DNA of 63,058 bases from an uncultured Azohydromonas sp. (GCF_937926365.1 NZ_CALAOH010000211.1:1-63058); one strand, 5' to 3'. Positions 28,543 through 37,538 are shown, counted from the first letter of the stretch. A program made the numbers and translations. Notes: generated by a model not told the origin, from the letters alone.

Positions 28543-29808
28543 TCAGCCGCCGCGGCGCATCAGATCGAAGAAGTCCAGGTTGTTCTTGGTGGACTTCATC
28601 TTGTCGAGGATGAACTCCATCGCCTCGATCTCGTCCATGGGGTAGAGCAGTTTTCGCAGGATCCAGCTCTTTTGCAGGATCTCGGGCTTGAGCAACAGCT
28701 CTTCGCGCCGCGTGCCACTCTTGTTGAGTAGGATCGAGGGGTATACGCGCTTCTCGGCCATGCGGCGGTCCAGGTGGATCTCGCAGTTACCCGTGCCCTT
28801 GAACTCTTCGTAGATCACCTCGTCCATGCGGCTACCGGTGTCGATGAGCGCGGTGCCGATGATGGTGAGTGAGCCGCCTTCCTCGACGTTGCGCGCGGCG
28901 CCGAAGAAGCGCTTAGGGCGCTGCAGCGCATTGGCGTCCACGCCGCCGGTGAGCACCTTGCCGGAGGAGGGCAGCACGTTGTTGTAGGCGCGGGCCAGGC
29001 GGGTGATGGAGTCCAGCAAGATCACCACGTCCTTCTTGAGCTCGACCAGGCGCTTGGCACGCTCAATCACCATCTCGGCCACCTGCACGTGGCGCGCTGC
29101 GGGCTCGTCGAAGGTGGAACTGATGACCTCTCCGCGCACCGTGCGCTGCATCTCCGTGACTTCCTCGGGACGCTCGTCCACCAGCAGCACGATGAGGTGC
29201 ACGTCGGGGTGGTTGGCGACGATGGCGTGCGCCAAGTGCTGCATCATGACCGTCTTGCCGCTCTTGGGCGGTGCCACCAGCAGCGCGCGCTGGCCTTTGC
29301 CGATGGGCGCAATGAGATCGATGATGCGGCTGGTGATGTTCTCCTCGTTGTTCTTGATGTCGCGTTCGAGCCTGAACTGTTCCTTGGGGAACAGCGGTGT
29401 CAGGTTCTCAAACATGATCTTGTGCTTGTTCTCCTCGGGGGTGAGGCCGTTGACGCGGTCAACTTTCACCAGCGCGAAATAGCGCTCGCCATCCTTGGGC
29501 ACGCGCACCTCGCCCTCGATCATGTCGCCGGTGTGGAGATTGAAGCGGCGGATCTGGCTGGGGCTGAGATAGATGTCGTCAGTCGACGCCATGTAGCTGG
29601 TGTCGATCGAGCGCAGGAAGCCGAAGCCGTCGGGCAGCACCTCCAGAACGCCGTCGCCGAAGACCTGCTCACCGGCCTTGGCGCGCTTCTTCATGATCGC
29701 AAACATCAGCTCTTGCTTGCGCATGCGAGCGACGTTGTCAATCTCCAGCGCCTCGCCCATCTTGATGAGCTCGGACACGTGCAGCGCTTTCAGTTCGGAC
29801 AGATGCAT
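28543..29808 (-). CDS. rho: Transcription termination factor Rho
   Basis: 421 aa hexameric RNA helicase. The N-terminal domain starts at MHLSELKALHVSELIKMGEA, the RNA-binding cold-shock-like domain contains LPDGFGFLRS, and the motor has Walker A APPKSGKT, Walker B DVVILLDSITRLARAYN and the R-loop/Q-loop region ending in LIDTGSRMDEVIYEEFKGT. The ATG at 29808 gives the standard length; a longer open frame upstream is non-coding leader. The 280-bp leader between trxA and rho is typical of autoregulated rho genes. Confidence 0.97.
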   Translation of the reverse strand: MHLSELKALHVSELIKMGEALEIDNVARMRKQELMFAIMKKRAKAGEQVFGDGVLEVLPDGFGFLRSIDTSYMASTDDIYLSPSQIRRFNLHTGDMIEGEVRVPKDGERYFALVKVDRVNGLTPEENKHKIMFENLTPLFPKEQFRLERDIKNNEENITSRIIDLIAPIGKGQRALLVAPPKSGKTVMMQHLAHAIVANHPDVHLIVLLVDERPEEVTEMQRTVRGEVISSTFDEPAARHVQVAEMVIERAKRLVELKKDVVILLDSITRLARAYNNVLPSSGKVLTGGVDANALQRPKRFFGAARNVEEGGSLTIIGTALIDTGSRMDEVIYEEFKGTGNCEIHLDRRMAEKRVYPSILLNKSGTRREELLLKPEILQKSWILRKLLYPMDEIEAMEFILDKMKSTKNNLDFFDLMRRGG

Positions 29809-30088
29809 GGAAGGCAAACCCTGGGAGGGGAGGGTGCGCATCCTTGCCACGGAAGCGCACCGGATCGTTACGGCTCGAAAGGCCCGATGTCGGGCGGGAC
29901 CAACCCGCTGGTCGCAGCCAAGAAACTGGAAATGCACGGGGGGTTGGGAGCCGGACTCACACGCTGCAAACCGCCGTGGCGGTAGAGCGTGTGATGGCAA
30001 AGCTTGGGCTGCGGACACCGCCCAGGACCATAGAGAGCAACGGACCTTGGCGAAATCTCAGGCGGCGAAAACCGCAGCGGTTACGGAA

Positions 30089-30418
30089 TTATAGATTAGC
30101 GTCCAGGAAAGCCGCCAACTGTGCCTTCGATAAGGCTCCTACCTTGGTCGCTGCGACATTTCCGTCACGAAACAGCATCAGCGTCGGGATGCCGCGGATG
30201 CCGTACTTGGCCGGCGTGTCACGGTTTTCGTCAACGTTGAGCTTAACGATCTGTAGCCGGCCTTTGTAGGTCTCGGCCAAATCGTCCAGGATGGGCGCAA
30301 TCATCTTGCAGGGGCCGCACCATTCGGCCCAGTAGTCAACCAGTACCGGCTGGGAAGCCTTCAGTACATCAGCCTCGAACGAGGCGTCGGACACATGCTT
30401 GATCAGTTCGCTGCTCAT
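30089..30418 (-). CDS. trxA: Thioredoxin 1
   Basis: 109 aa cytoplasmic disulfide reductase with the WCGPCKMIAP active site, the cis-Pro loop GIRGIPTLMLF and the standard length. It reduces ribonucleotide reductase, peroxiredoxins and others. ATG 30418 starts at MSSELIKHVS. It lies upstream of rho on the same strand, the widespread trxA-rho arrangement, and is divergent from the pseudokinase-HDOD gene. Confidence 0.96.
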   Translation of the reverse strand: MSSELIKHVSDASFEADVLKASQPVLVDYWAEWCGPCKMIAPILDDLAETYKGRLQIVKLNVDENRDTPAKYGIRGIPTLMLFRDGNVAATKVGALSKAQLAAFLDANL

Positions 30419-30683
30419 GTTGGATTTGCCCGCGTCCGCAGGGATGAACTGCGGCGCAATGCGTAATAGCGGTGGTCTGAAGATTCTGACACAAAGCCTC
30501 CACCCTGCCCGGGCAGAGGAGGCGCTGACAGATGTCCCGGCGGCCAGCTTGCTGCAGGCATGCAAGCCGGGTACTTGGCAAGGTATTTTCATCGGCCTGT
30601 AACCGTGAATTTCTGAAAACCGGCAGCAATTCACGTCGTTGCGGCTGATGTGAACCAAGCACGGTGGCACAGTGACCGCCGTC

Positions 30684-32387
30684 ATGTCTTACCCTCCCTC
30701 CCAGCCTATCGATCGCTCTCCACAACGCTTTGAGCGTTTCGAAGTCCGCCGGTTGCTGGGCAAGAGCGAGCGCAGCATGTTGTGGGAAGCCCATGATGCG
30801 GAGCACGACCGCCTGTTGGCGCTGTGCATGCCGCGCGTGCCACCCCATGGCGCTCTGGCGATGGAGCGCTGGATGGAGGACGTGCGCGCGGCGGCGCGGC
30901 TGGGTCATCCGCGGCTGGCGCCGGTGGTGGAAATCGGCGTTTTCCAGCGCCTGCCTTTTGTTGCGTATGCGCGCAGCAGTGGCCCGACGCTGGCGGAGCG
31001 GCTGGATCCGCGCGGCCAAGTGACGATGGACGTCGCCCGCTGGGCCGGACAGGTGCTCGAAGGCTTGGCCTTCGCCCATGACGCCGGTCAGGCGCACCGA
31101 GTCCTGCAACTGCATATGGTGCAACTCGATGACCGCAGCGACGTGCAACTCCTGGGGCTTGGTGTGGCACCCGAGCCGAAGCTGCCCGAGCACATTGGTC
31201 CACTCCAGGCTCGGCACGCCATGGCCGAGCGCGACCTGCTGGCGGTAGGCTTGCAGATGTACCACCTGCTTGCGGCCCGGCCGGCGTTGGATGAGCCAGA
31301 CCTGGGCCGGGCAGTCGAGCGCCTCACGCCTTTCGGCAATGCCACAGTGCGGCTGCCCCGTGAGCTGCCGTTGCCCGTGCCCGAGGAGTTTCGCGCCATC
31401 GTCAGCCGCTGCCTCGACCCTTACCCGCATCAGCGCTACCGTCATGCGCGAACGATGGTGCGTGCGCTGGAAGCCTGGGTGCCGTCGCAACATTCGTCAT
31501 CGCGCAGTGAGTTGCCCACGCAACTGATGGATCGTACGCGCCGCCATGGCGTCTTGCCGGCCTTGCCCGATGGTGCGGCCATGGCGACACGGCTGATGAG
31601 CATGGAGCGTCGGCACGTGGGTGCACTGGCCCGGGAGGTGTTGCAGGATCCGGCGCTGTGCTTCGAGCTGCTGCGGCAAGCAAATGCTTCCTACGTGCGC
31701 AATACGCAGCGCCCAGGCGCTGGCGCCGTGGTGACCGTACGCCGGGCGATCACGCTGATTGGCCTGGAAGGCGTGCAGCGCGCGGTGCAGTTGCAGCGTT
31801 CCTGGCCCGGGGCGCTGGATGAGGCGGCCGCCCAGCGGCTGATGCAGCAGATCACGTACACGCAGCATTCGGCCCGACTGGCGCAACTGCTCAACCCGGG
31901 ACAGCACGACCCCGAGGTCGTCTACATCGTGACGATGCTGCAGCAGATGGGTAACCTGCTGCTGCATTACCACTTCCCTGACCTGGCGCTGCAGATCCGC
32001 ATGCTCATGGCGCCGCCGCCGACCACGTCAGAGGAGGAGCCTGAGGTCTTCGGCATGGACGAGTTCAGCGCGGCGCAAACGGTGCTGGGGCTGGAGCCGA
32101 GCGTGCTCTCCACGCACGTGGTGCGGCAATGGGGCTTGGACGACTCAATGCTGCAGCTGATGGGCCGCCTGCCGCTGGACCAGCCCGTGCGTGTCACCGA
32201 CAGCGATGAGCTCCTGCGCGCCGTGGCCAGTGCGGCTTGCGAAGCCGTGCATGCGCATGCGCAACCATCACGCCTGTACGCCGCCGCGGTGGACCGGGTC
32301 GCACAGCGCTACGGCCACCTGCTGCGGCTGGATTCGGCCAAGCTGCGAGCCATGCTGCGCGAATCGGAAGATCCCGTGGTGAGCTGA
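30684..32387 (+). CDS. Pseudokinase-HDOD fusion protein
   Basis: 567 aa soluble two-domain protein. Residues ~16-270 keep the outline of a Hanks-type Ser/Thr kinase (N-lobe FEVRRLLGKSERSMLWEAHD, C-lobe ERDLLAVGLQMYHLL), but every catalytic element is lost: the Gly loop is not GxGxxG, the VAIK lysine is replaced (LALCMPR), HRD reads H138-R139-V140 without the Asp, and DFG reads GLG. Residues ~295-510 resemble an HDOD domain, a non-catalytic signalling relative of HD phosphodiesterases (DPALCFELLRQANASYV, AITLIGLEGVQRAV). Probably a signalling scaffold; partners unknown. ATG 30684 is used; GTG 30672 is possible. Confidence 0.75.
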   Translation: MSYPPSQPIDRSPQRFERFEVRRLLGKSERSMLWEAHDAEHDRLLALCMPRVPPHGALAMERWMEDVRAAARLGHPRLAPVVEIGVFQRLPFVAYARSSGPTLAERLDPRGQVTMDVARWAGQVLEGLAFAHDAGQAHRVLQLHMVQLDDRSDVQLLGLGVAPEPKLPEHIGPLQARHAMAERDLLAVGLQMYHLLAARPALDEPDLGRAVERLTPFGNATVRLPRELPLPVPEEFRAIVSRCLDPYPHQRYRHARTMVRALEAWVPSQHSSSRSELPTQLMDRTRRHGVLPALPDGAAMATRLMSMERRHVGALAREVLQDPALCFELLRQANASYVRNTQRPGAGAVVTVRRAITLIGLEGVQRAVQLQRSWPGALDEAAAQRLMQQITYTQHSARLAQLLNPGQHDPEVVYIVTMLQQMGNLLLHYHFPDLALQIRMLMAPPPTTSEEEPEVFGMDEFSAAQTVLGLEPSVLSTHVVRQWGLDDSMLQLMGRLPLDQPVRVTDSDELLRAVASAACEAVHAHAQPSRLYAAAVDRVAQRYGHLLRLDSAKLRAMLRESEDPVVS

Positions 32388-32490
32388 GCCTGCACGCCGG
32401 CCGGCCGCCGGGCGACGCACGTGGTGCTCGTTCGGCGGTGTGGTGCGATGGGAATCGAAGAACCCGGCGCAGAACACGCCAAGTGGGGGA

Positions 32491-32587
32491 TGACGAGCCT
32501 TACCCCCGGCACTGGTCACAACGGTTGGGGCTGCTTCGTTCCCGACCTGACCCGGTTGGCCGCGCTCCCATGCGGGGAGGCCCGTCA
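32491..32587 (-). ncRNA. ffs: Small bacterial signal recognition particle RNA (4.5S RNA)
   Basis: On the minus strand the core GTCAGGTCGGGAACGAAGCA matches the conserved SRP RNA domain IV loop (E. coli GTCAGGTCCGGAAGGAAGCA) that binds Ffh. The ends pair in a 10-bp helix, TGACGGGCCT with AGGCTCGTCA, containing one G-U pair, then CCCCG pairs with CGGGG, giving the long hairpin of a ~97-nt SRP RNA. It works with Ffh to target membrane proteins. Ends are set by the helix and by a -10 box 7 bp upstream. Confidence 0.93.
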
Positions 32588-32593
32588 ACGCGC

Positions 32594-32599
32594 ATTGTA
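32594..32599 (-). promoter_or_regulatory. -10 box of the 4.5S RNA gene
   Basis: TACAAT on the minus strand, ending 7 nt before the base-paired 5' end of the RNA, the normal distance to a transcription start. No -35 consensus is visible. Confidence 0.6.
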
Positions 32600-32677
32600 G
32601 CTCACACGATGCGCCACCCCCGGTGGAGCTGCCGAACGCATGCCGATACGGGCCCGGCATGCGCCTCGCAAAGCCGC

Positions 32678-33814
32678 TCAGCGCAGCTGCAGGTCGTCGT
32701 CTCCGAAACGAATCGACAGCGGCTCGATCAGCAGCTGCTTGTCGCCTTCCTCGACCCGGCCGGCCACCAGCGCGGGAATGCCCTGCGCCTGCGCGACCTC
32801 CACCGTGCGCTGCGCATCCTCGGCGCGCACGAACAGCGCGAAGCCCGCGCCCATGTTGAGCGTGCTGTAGGCCTCACGGTCGTCATGCCCGGCGTGCTGG
32901 GCGATGAACTTCAGCACCTCCGGCACTTCCGGCACGGCGTGGATGCGGTACGTGAAGCGCGCCGGATGGCGCAGCAGCTTGCGCCAGCCGTGGCCGGTGA
33001 TGTTGGCGCAGTAGTGCGGGGTGATGCCGGCTTTGTACAGCGCCTCCGTTACCGGCGAGTACAGCGTGGTGGGCGCCAGCAGCGCTTCGCCGTAGGTCTG
33101 GCCGTTGGCCAGCGGCGTGAGGTAGCCGTGCGGCAGTCGCTCGGTGAGCTTGCGCGCCAGGCTCAGGCCGTTAGCGTGGATGCCGCTGGAGGCCAGCAGC
33201 ACGATGGCGTCGCCCGCGGCGAGCTTGTCGCCCACTGACAGTCGTTCCTTGGGATTGATCAAGCCCGTGCAGGAGGCCGCCAGGTCGATGCGGCCGGCTT
33301 CCACAATGCCCGCCAGCGCCGGTGTCTCGCCGCCGCCCCAGGCCACGCCGCAGGTATCGCACGCAGCCTTCCAGCCCGCCACCAGCGCCTGCGCGCGCTG
33401 CGCGTCGCTGAACCACTCGCTGCCGCCGGCGGCCCAATAGGCCTGTACCACCAGCGGCGTGGCGCCGACGGTGATGAGGTCGTTCACCGCCATGGCGATG
33501 GTGTCCTGCGCGATGCCCTGATAGAAGCTGTGCCCGGTGAGCTGGGCCATCTCGTCGGCCACCAGCGCCTTGGAGCCCAGGCACTCGACGATGCTGGCGA
33601 TGTAGAACGGGCCGACATCGACCACGTAGGCCGATTCGCCGCGCGAGGCGGCCACTTCGGCAAAGCCGTGCGCGGCCACGTGTTGTGCCGTGGCGGCGGC
33701 GGCGCGCTGGGCGCTGACCTTCAGCGGGTCGATGAGGTCGTAGTTCACGCCCGCCTGTTCGTAGCTCAGGGGTGCGGCGCTGTTGTCGGAAGAAGGGGGC
33801 GTTTGGGCATTCAT
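32678..33814 (-). CDS. purM: Phosphoribosylformylglycinamidine cyclo-ligase, variant PurM
   Basis: 378 aa AIR synthase-family enzyme (purine synthesis: FGAM + ATP to AIR). It begins SYEQAGVNYDLIDPLK, has AIAQDTIAMAVNDLITVGATPL and the C-terminal ITGHGWRKLLR and NMGAGFALFV motifs. The canonical GTDGVGTKL segment is replaced by ECLGSKALVADEM, placing it in a divergent branch of the PurM family rather than the E. coli type. No purN lies nearby. Whether this is the only PurM of the genome cannot be seen here. Divergent from dnaX. Confidence 0.82.
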   Translation of the reverse strand: MNAQTPPSSDNSAAPLSYEQAGVNYDLIDPLKVSAQRAAAATAQHVAAHGFAEVAASRGESAYVVDVGPFYIASIVECLGSKALVADEMAQLTGHSFYQGIAQDTIAMAVNDLITVGATPLVVQAYWAAGGSEWFSDAQRAQALVAGWKAACDTCGVAWGGGETPALAGIVEAGRIDLAASCTGLINPKERLSVGDKLAAGDAIVLLASSGIHANGLSLARKLTERLPHGYLTPLANGQTYGEALLAPTTLYSPVTEALYKAGITPHYCANITGHGWRKLLRHPARFTYRIHAVPEVPEVLKFIAQHAGHDDREAYSTLNMGAGFALFVRAEDAQRTVEVAQAQGIPALVAGRVEEGDKQLLIEPLSIRFGDDDLQLR

Positions 33815-33911
33815 GGGCGCGGATTATCGGCCAGTGCCCCGGCCGCTCCTCGTTGCGCGCGCTGCCGGCAGGGCCGCGGGGCGGGGTTGGCGCGCCCCGT
33901 AGAATCGCCGG

Positions 33912-35954
33912 ATGTCCTACGTGGTCCTTGCCCGCAAATACCGCCCGCGCAGTTTCGACCAAATGGTCGGCCAGGCGCATGTGGTGCAGGCGTTGACCAA
34001 CGCGCTGCAGCAGCAGCGCCTGCATCACGCCTATCTCTTCACCGGCACGCGCGGCGTGGGCAAGACCACCGTCTCGCGCATCCTCGCCAAGAGCCTCAAC
34101 TGCACCGGTCCCGATGGCACGGGCGGCATCACCTCGCACCCCTGCGGCGTGTGCACTGCCTGCACCGAGATCGATGCTGACCGCTACATCGATTACGTCG
34201 AGCTCGATGCCGCCAGCAACCGCAGCATCGACGAGATCCGCGACCTGATCGAGCGTGCCGCCTACAAGCCCAGCGTCGGCCGCTTCAAGGTTTTCATGAT
34301 CGACGAGGCGCACCAGCTCACGCGCGACGCGTTCAATGCGCTGCTCAAGACGCTGGAGGAACCGCCGGAGTACCTGAAGTTCGTCCTGGCCACCACCGAC
34401 CCGGACAAGATGCTGCCCACGGTGCTCAGCCGCTGCCTGCAGTTCAACCTGCGGCCCATGGCGCCGGAGACCGTGCACGAGCACCTGCTCAACGTGCTGC
34501 AGAACGAGGGTGTGTCGTTCGACGCGCCCTCGCTGCGGCTGCTGTCGCGCGCGGCGCGCGGCTCCATGCGCGACGCGCTCTCGCTCACCGACCAGGCCAT
34601 CGCCTACGGTGGCGGCGCGCTGGCCGAGGAAACCGTGCGCGCCATGCTCGGCAGTGTGGACCGCGGCCATGCCGCCACCCTCGTGCGCGCGCTGGCGCTG
34701 CGCGACGGCGCCGCGGTGCTCTCGGGCGTGCAGGCGCTGCGCGAGCGCGGGCTCTCGGCCGCGGCGACGCTGGAAGAGATGGCCACACTGCTGCAGCAGA
34801 TGGCCGTGGCGCAGATGGTGCCCGGCGCGCTGGACGAGACTGATCCCGACATCGCCGGCGCCGTCGAGCTCGCCGGCCTGATGCCGCCGGACGAAACGCA
34901 ACTGCTCTACAGCATCGCGCTGCATGGCCGCGCCGAGCTGAGCCTGGCGCCCGACGAGTACGCCGGGCTGACGATGGTGCTGCTGCGCCTGCTGGCCTTC
35001 CCGTCGGCGGGTGGCGTGCCGCAAACCCTTTCCAGGCCCGAAGGGACACGCGGCGCGAGCGCCACATCCACCACGACCGCGGCGCCGGTGGCGGCCCGGC
35101 CGCCGACACCCGTTTCCGTCGCGGCGCCTCGGCCGGACATTGCGCAACCGCCGGCCGCGGCACCTGGGCCTTCCAGCATGGCTGCTGCGCCGGTGCGTGC
35201 CCCGGTGGCGGCGCCTGCGCCCGTATCCGCCGCGGCGCGTCCGGAGCGCATGTTGCCGCCGGCCGCTGTCCGGGGGGAGGCGCCGGCCACCACTCCGCCG
35301 GTGCGTCCGCAACCACGGGCTGCCGTCGAGGCGCGTCTTCAGCCGCCTGCCGCGGCCGCGCGTCCTGCCGCCGCCCCGGACATGCAGAAGGAACCGCCGG
35401 CTTGGCACGACGAGGCGCCGCCTTGGGAGGACGAGCCCTCGTCCTGGCAGCCGGATGCCGCGCCCATGGCCGAGGAGCCGGCCGAGCCGATGCTGCGTGA
35501 ACCGGTGCCGGCCCCGGCTTCCAGGGCGCAGCCGGCCGCTGCCGAGGAGGTGGCGGAGCTGGCGCCCACCGCGCTGGGCGAGCGCTGGTACGCCGTCGTG
35601 CAGCAGGTGCGCCTGGTGGCGCTGGTGCGCGAACTGGCGATGCAAGCCGAGCTCGTCGCGGCGGACGAAGCCGATGCCCCGCTGTGGCGGCTGCGCGTGG
35701 AGCGTGAGTCGCTGCGCAACCCCGCGCTGTGCGAGAAGCTGCAGGCGGCGCTGCGTGAGGTGGTGCATCCGGCCCTGCGCCTGGAGGTGGAAGCCGGCAA
35801 GGCGCAGGATTCGCCCGCGCTGCGCGAGAACGCCGAGCGCGACCGCCGCCAGCGCCAGGCCGAGCGCATCATCCGCGACGACCCGCTGGTGCAGCAGATG
35901 CTCCAGCGCTATCCCACGGCACGCATCGTGCCGGGGTCGATCAAACCGAACTGA
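33912..35954 (+). CDS. dnaX: DNA polymerase III subunits tau/gamma
   Basis: 680 aa clamp-loader ATPase. MSYVVLARKYRPRSFDQMVG starts the AAA+ module, with Walker A GTRGVGKT, a four-cysteine zinc module (C-N-C... HPCGVCTAC), Walker B VFMIDEAHQL and sensor ATTDPDKMLPTVLSRCLQF. Residues ~360-540 are a Pro/Ala-rich linker; the C-terminal ~140 residues are the tau part that binds the polymerase alpha subunit. I found no A-rich slippery heptamer for an E. coli-style frameshift to gamma. It leads the dnaX-ybaB-recR set. Confidence 0.95.
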   Translation: MSYVVLARKYRPRSFDQMVGQAHVVQALTNALQQQRLHHAYLFTGTRGVGKTTVSRILAKSLNCTGPDGTGGITSHPCGVCTACTEIDADRYIDYVELDAASNRSIDEIRDLIERAAYKPSVGRFKVFMIDEAHQLTRDAFNALLKTLEEPPEYLKFVLATTDPDKMLPTVLSRCLQFNLRPMAPETVHEHLLNVLQNEGVSFDAPSLRLLSRAARGSMRDALSLTDQAIAYGGGALAEETVRAMLGSVDRGHAATLVRALALRDGAAVLSGVQALRERGLSAAATLEEMATLLQQMAVAQMVPGALDETDPDIAGAVELAGLMPPDETQLLYSIALHGRAELSLAPDEYAGLTMVLLRLLAFPSAGGVPQTLSRPEGTRGASATSTTTAAPVAARPPTPVSVAAPRPDIAQPPAAAPGPSSMAAAPVRAPVAAPAPVSAAARPERMLPPAAVRGEAPATTPPVRPQPRAAVEARLQPPAAAARPAAAPDMQKEPPAWHDEAPPWEDEPSSWQPDAAPMAEEPAEPMLREPVPAPASRAQPAAAEEVAELAPTALGERWYAVVQQVRLVALVRELAMQAELVAADEADAPLWRLRVERESLRNPALCEKLQAALREVVHPALRLEVEAGKAQDSPALRENAERDRRQRQAERIIRDDPLVQQMLQRYPTARIVPGSIKPN

Positions 35955-35972
35955 CACACGAAGGAAATCACG

Positions 35973-36299
35973 ATGTTGAAGGGACAACTGGCCGGTCTGA
36001 TGAAGCAGGCGCAGGCGATGCAGGACAACCTCAAGAAGGCCCAGGACGAGTTGGGCAACATCGAGGTCGAAGGCCAATCCGGCGCCGGCCTGGTCAAGGT
36101 CACCATGACCTGCAAGCACGACGTCAAGCGCGTGACCATCGACCCCAGCCTGCTGGCCGATGACAAGGACATGCTCGAAGACCTGGTCGCTGCGGCCTTC
36201 AACGACGCCATCCGCCGCGCTGAGACCGTGAGCCAGGAAAAGATGTCCAAGCTCACCGCCGGCATGCCGCTACCGCCGGGAATGAAGTTCCCGTTCTGA
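35973..36299 (+). CDS. YbaB/EbfC nucleoid-associated protein
   Basis: 108 aa. MLKGQLAGLMKQAQAMQDNL starts a coiled-coil helix, followed by VEGQSGAGLVKVTMTCKHDV and the dimerisation helix; the end is MPLPPGMKFPF as in the family. YbaB proteins bind DNA as tweezer-shaped dimers. It lies 18 bp after dnaX and 19 bp before recR, the standard order. Confidence 0.95.
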   Translation: MLKGQLAGLMKQAQAMQDNLKKAQDELGNIEVEGQSGAGLVKVTMTCKHDVKRVTIDPSLLADDKDMLEDLVAAAFNDAIRRAETVSQEKMSKLTAGMPLPPGMKFPF

Positions 36300-36318
36300 G
36301 GCCGCTCGCCGACCCGGC

Positions 36319-36915
36319 TTGGACACTCCGGCCCCCAGCCACCTCGATGCGCTGATCGACGCCCTGCGCCGCCTGCCCGGCGTGGGCGTGAAATCGGCCC
36401 AGCGCATGGCCTACCACCTGCTGCAGCATGACCGCGCCAGTGCGCTGCGCCTGGCCGACGCATTGCGGGCCGCGGCCGAACACGTGCGGCACTGCCGCCG
36501 CTGCCACGGCCTGAGCGAAACCGAGCTCTGCGCCATCTGCGCGGATCCCGAGCGCGACACGCGCCAGCTCTGCGTGGTGGAGGGGCCGGCCGACCTCGCG
36601 GCGCTGGAGCGCACTCGCAGCTACCGCGGCCTGTACTTCGTGCTCAAGGGCCGGTTGAGCCCGCTCGACGGCGTGGGCGCGCGCGACATCGGCGCGGCCG
36701 AATTGCTGGAGCGCGCGGGCGACGGGCAGGTGCAGGAGGTCATCCTGGCCACCAGCTTCACCGCCGAGGGCGAAGCCACCGCGCACGTGCTGGCCCAGGC
36801 GCTCAAGGCGCGCGGGCTGCAGGTCACCCGGCTCGCGCGCGGCGTCCCCGCGGGCAGCGAACTCGAATACGTGGACCTCTCCACGATCGCCCACGCCCTG
36901 GTGGACCGGCGCTGA
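36319..36915 (+). CDS. recR: Recombination protein RecR
   Basis: 198 aa. RecR works with RecF and RecO to load RecA at gaps. Helix-hairpin-helix RRLPGVGVKSAQRMAYHLL, a four-Cys zinc finger (CRRC... CAIC), then a Toprim domain with VVEGPADLAALE and the C-terminal Walker-like ARGVPAGSELEYVD. The start is TTG 36319; no in-frame ATG or GTG precedes the conserved LDALIDALRRLPGVG. Confidence 0.94.
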   Translation: MDTPAPSHLDALIDALRRLPGVGVKSAQRMAYHLLQHDRASALRLADALRAAAEHVRHCRRCHGLSETELCAICADPERDTRQLCVVEGPADLAALERTRSYRGLYFVLKGRLSPLDGVGARDIGAAELLERAGDGQVQEVILATSFTAEGEATAHVLAQALKARGLQVTRLARGVPAGSELEYVDLSTIAHALVDRR

Positions 36916-36977
36916 GGTGCCGGCATGCGCCCCGCCCGCCATGGGCAGCGCCTCTTCTTCCTTGCTCACCCGCGCAG

Positions 36978-37470
36978 GTGCTGGCGATGGTGAAACAGGC
37001 CTTCGCCAGCGGCAGCTACGAGGCCACCAAGAACCTGTTCGCGGCGCAACTGATCCCGGCCGGCAGCCAGGCCGTCTACACCTACGTGCTCAAGAACACC
37101 GGCAGCGTGGCGCTGGACAAGGTCAGCGTCTCGGACGATCACCTGTCCGCGCTCACCTTCGTCGGCGGCGACGCCAACCGCGGCGGCCGTCTGGACGTCG
37201 GTGAGACCTGGACCTACACCGCCCGCGAAACCGTGGTGGCCGGCACCCAGATCGCCGGCACCGCCATCGTCACCGGCCACAGCGCCACGCTGGGCCGATC
37301 TCAACGCCGCCGGGCGCGAGGGCAACGTGCTGGTCATCGCGGCCAGCGTGAAGGGCGGCAAGGCGGACGACCAGTTCCTGCTGGATCAGCTGGCTGTCAC
37401 GGCCGCTGCCACGACGGACGACCTGCTCGGCCTGCTGGGCGTGCTGCCGCAGCACACCACCGTCTATTGA
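36978..37470 (+). pseudogene. Frameshifted remnant of a DUF11-type surface protein
   Basis: About 100 codons in one frame encode a bacterial repeat of the DUF11 type: AVYTYVLKNTGSVALDKVSV, then GGDANRGGRLDVGETWTYTA, typical of large secreted or surface proteins. Near 37290 coding character jumps by +1 to another frame, which encodes ADLNAAGREGNVLVIAASVK and runs to a stop at 37470. There is no signal peptide or proper start, and the domain is far too small for such proteins. I read it as a decayed fragment with a frameshift; a sequencing error joining the two frames would still leave a truncated gene. Confidence 0.6.
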
Positions 37471-37498
37471 TCGGACCCACGCCAGGGAATCGCCCAGG

Positions 37499-37538
37499 AA
37501 AAAGCCGCCGCGGGACGGGTGCCCCGCGGCGGCTTTTT
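37499..37538. terminator. Bidirectional terminator between the remnant and mltD
   Basis: A 15-16 bp GC-rich stem AAAAAGCCGCCGCGGG/CCCCGCGGCGGCTTTTT with a short loop and a T-tract on each strand. Strong enough to serve mltD (minus) and the remnant (plus). Confidence 0.9.

Noticed and set aside
33912..35954. Programmed frameshift in dnaX producing a gamma subunit
   Set aside because: No A-AAA-AAG-like slippery heptamer or following stem-loop is visible near the domain III boundary; not claimed.
33171..36119. A 982-codon open frame antisense to purM/dnaX
   Set aside because: Composition is His/Arg/Gly-rich low complexity produced by the GC-biased codons of dnaX read backwards; dnaX itself has complete motifs.
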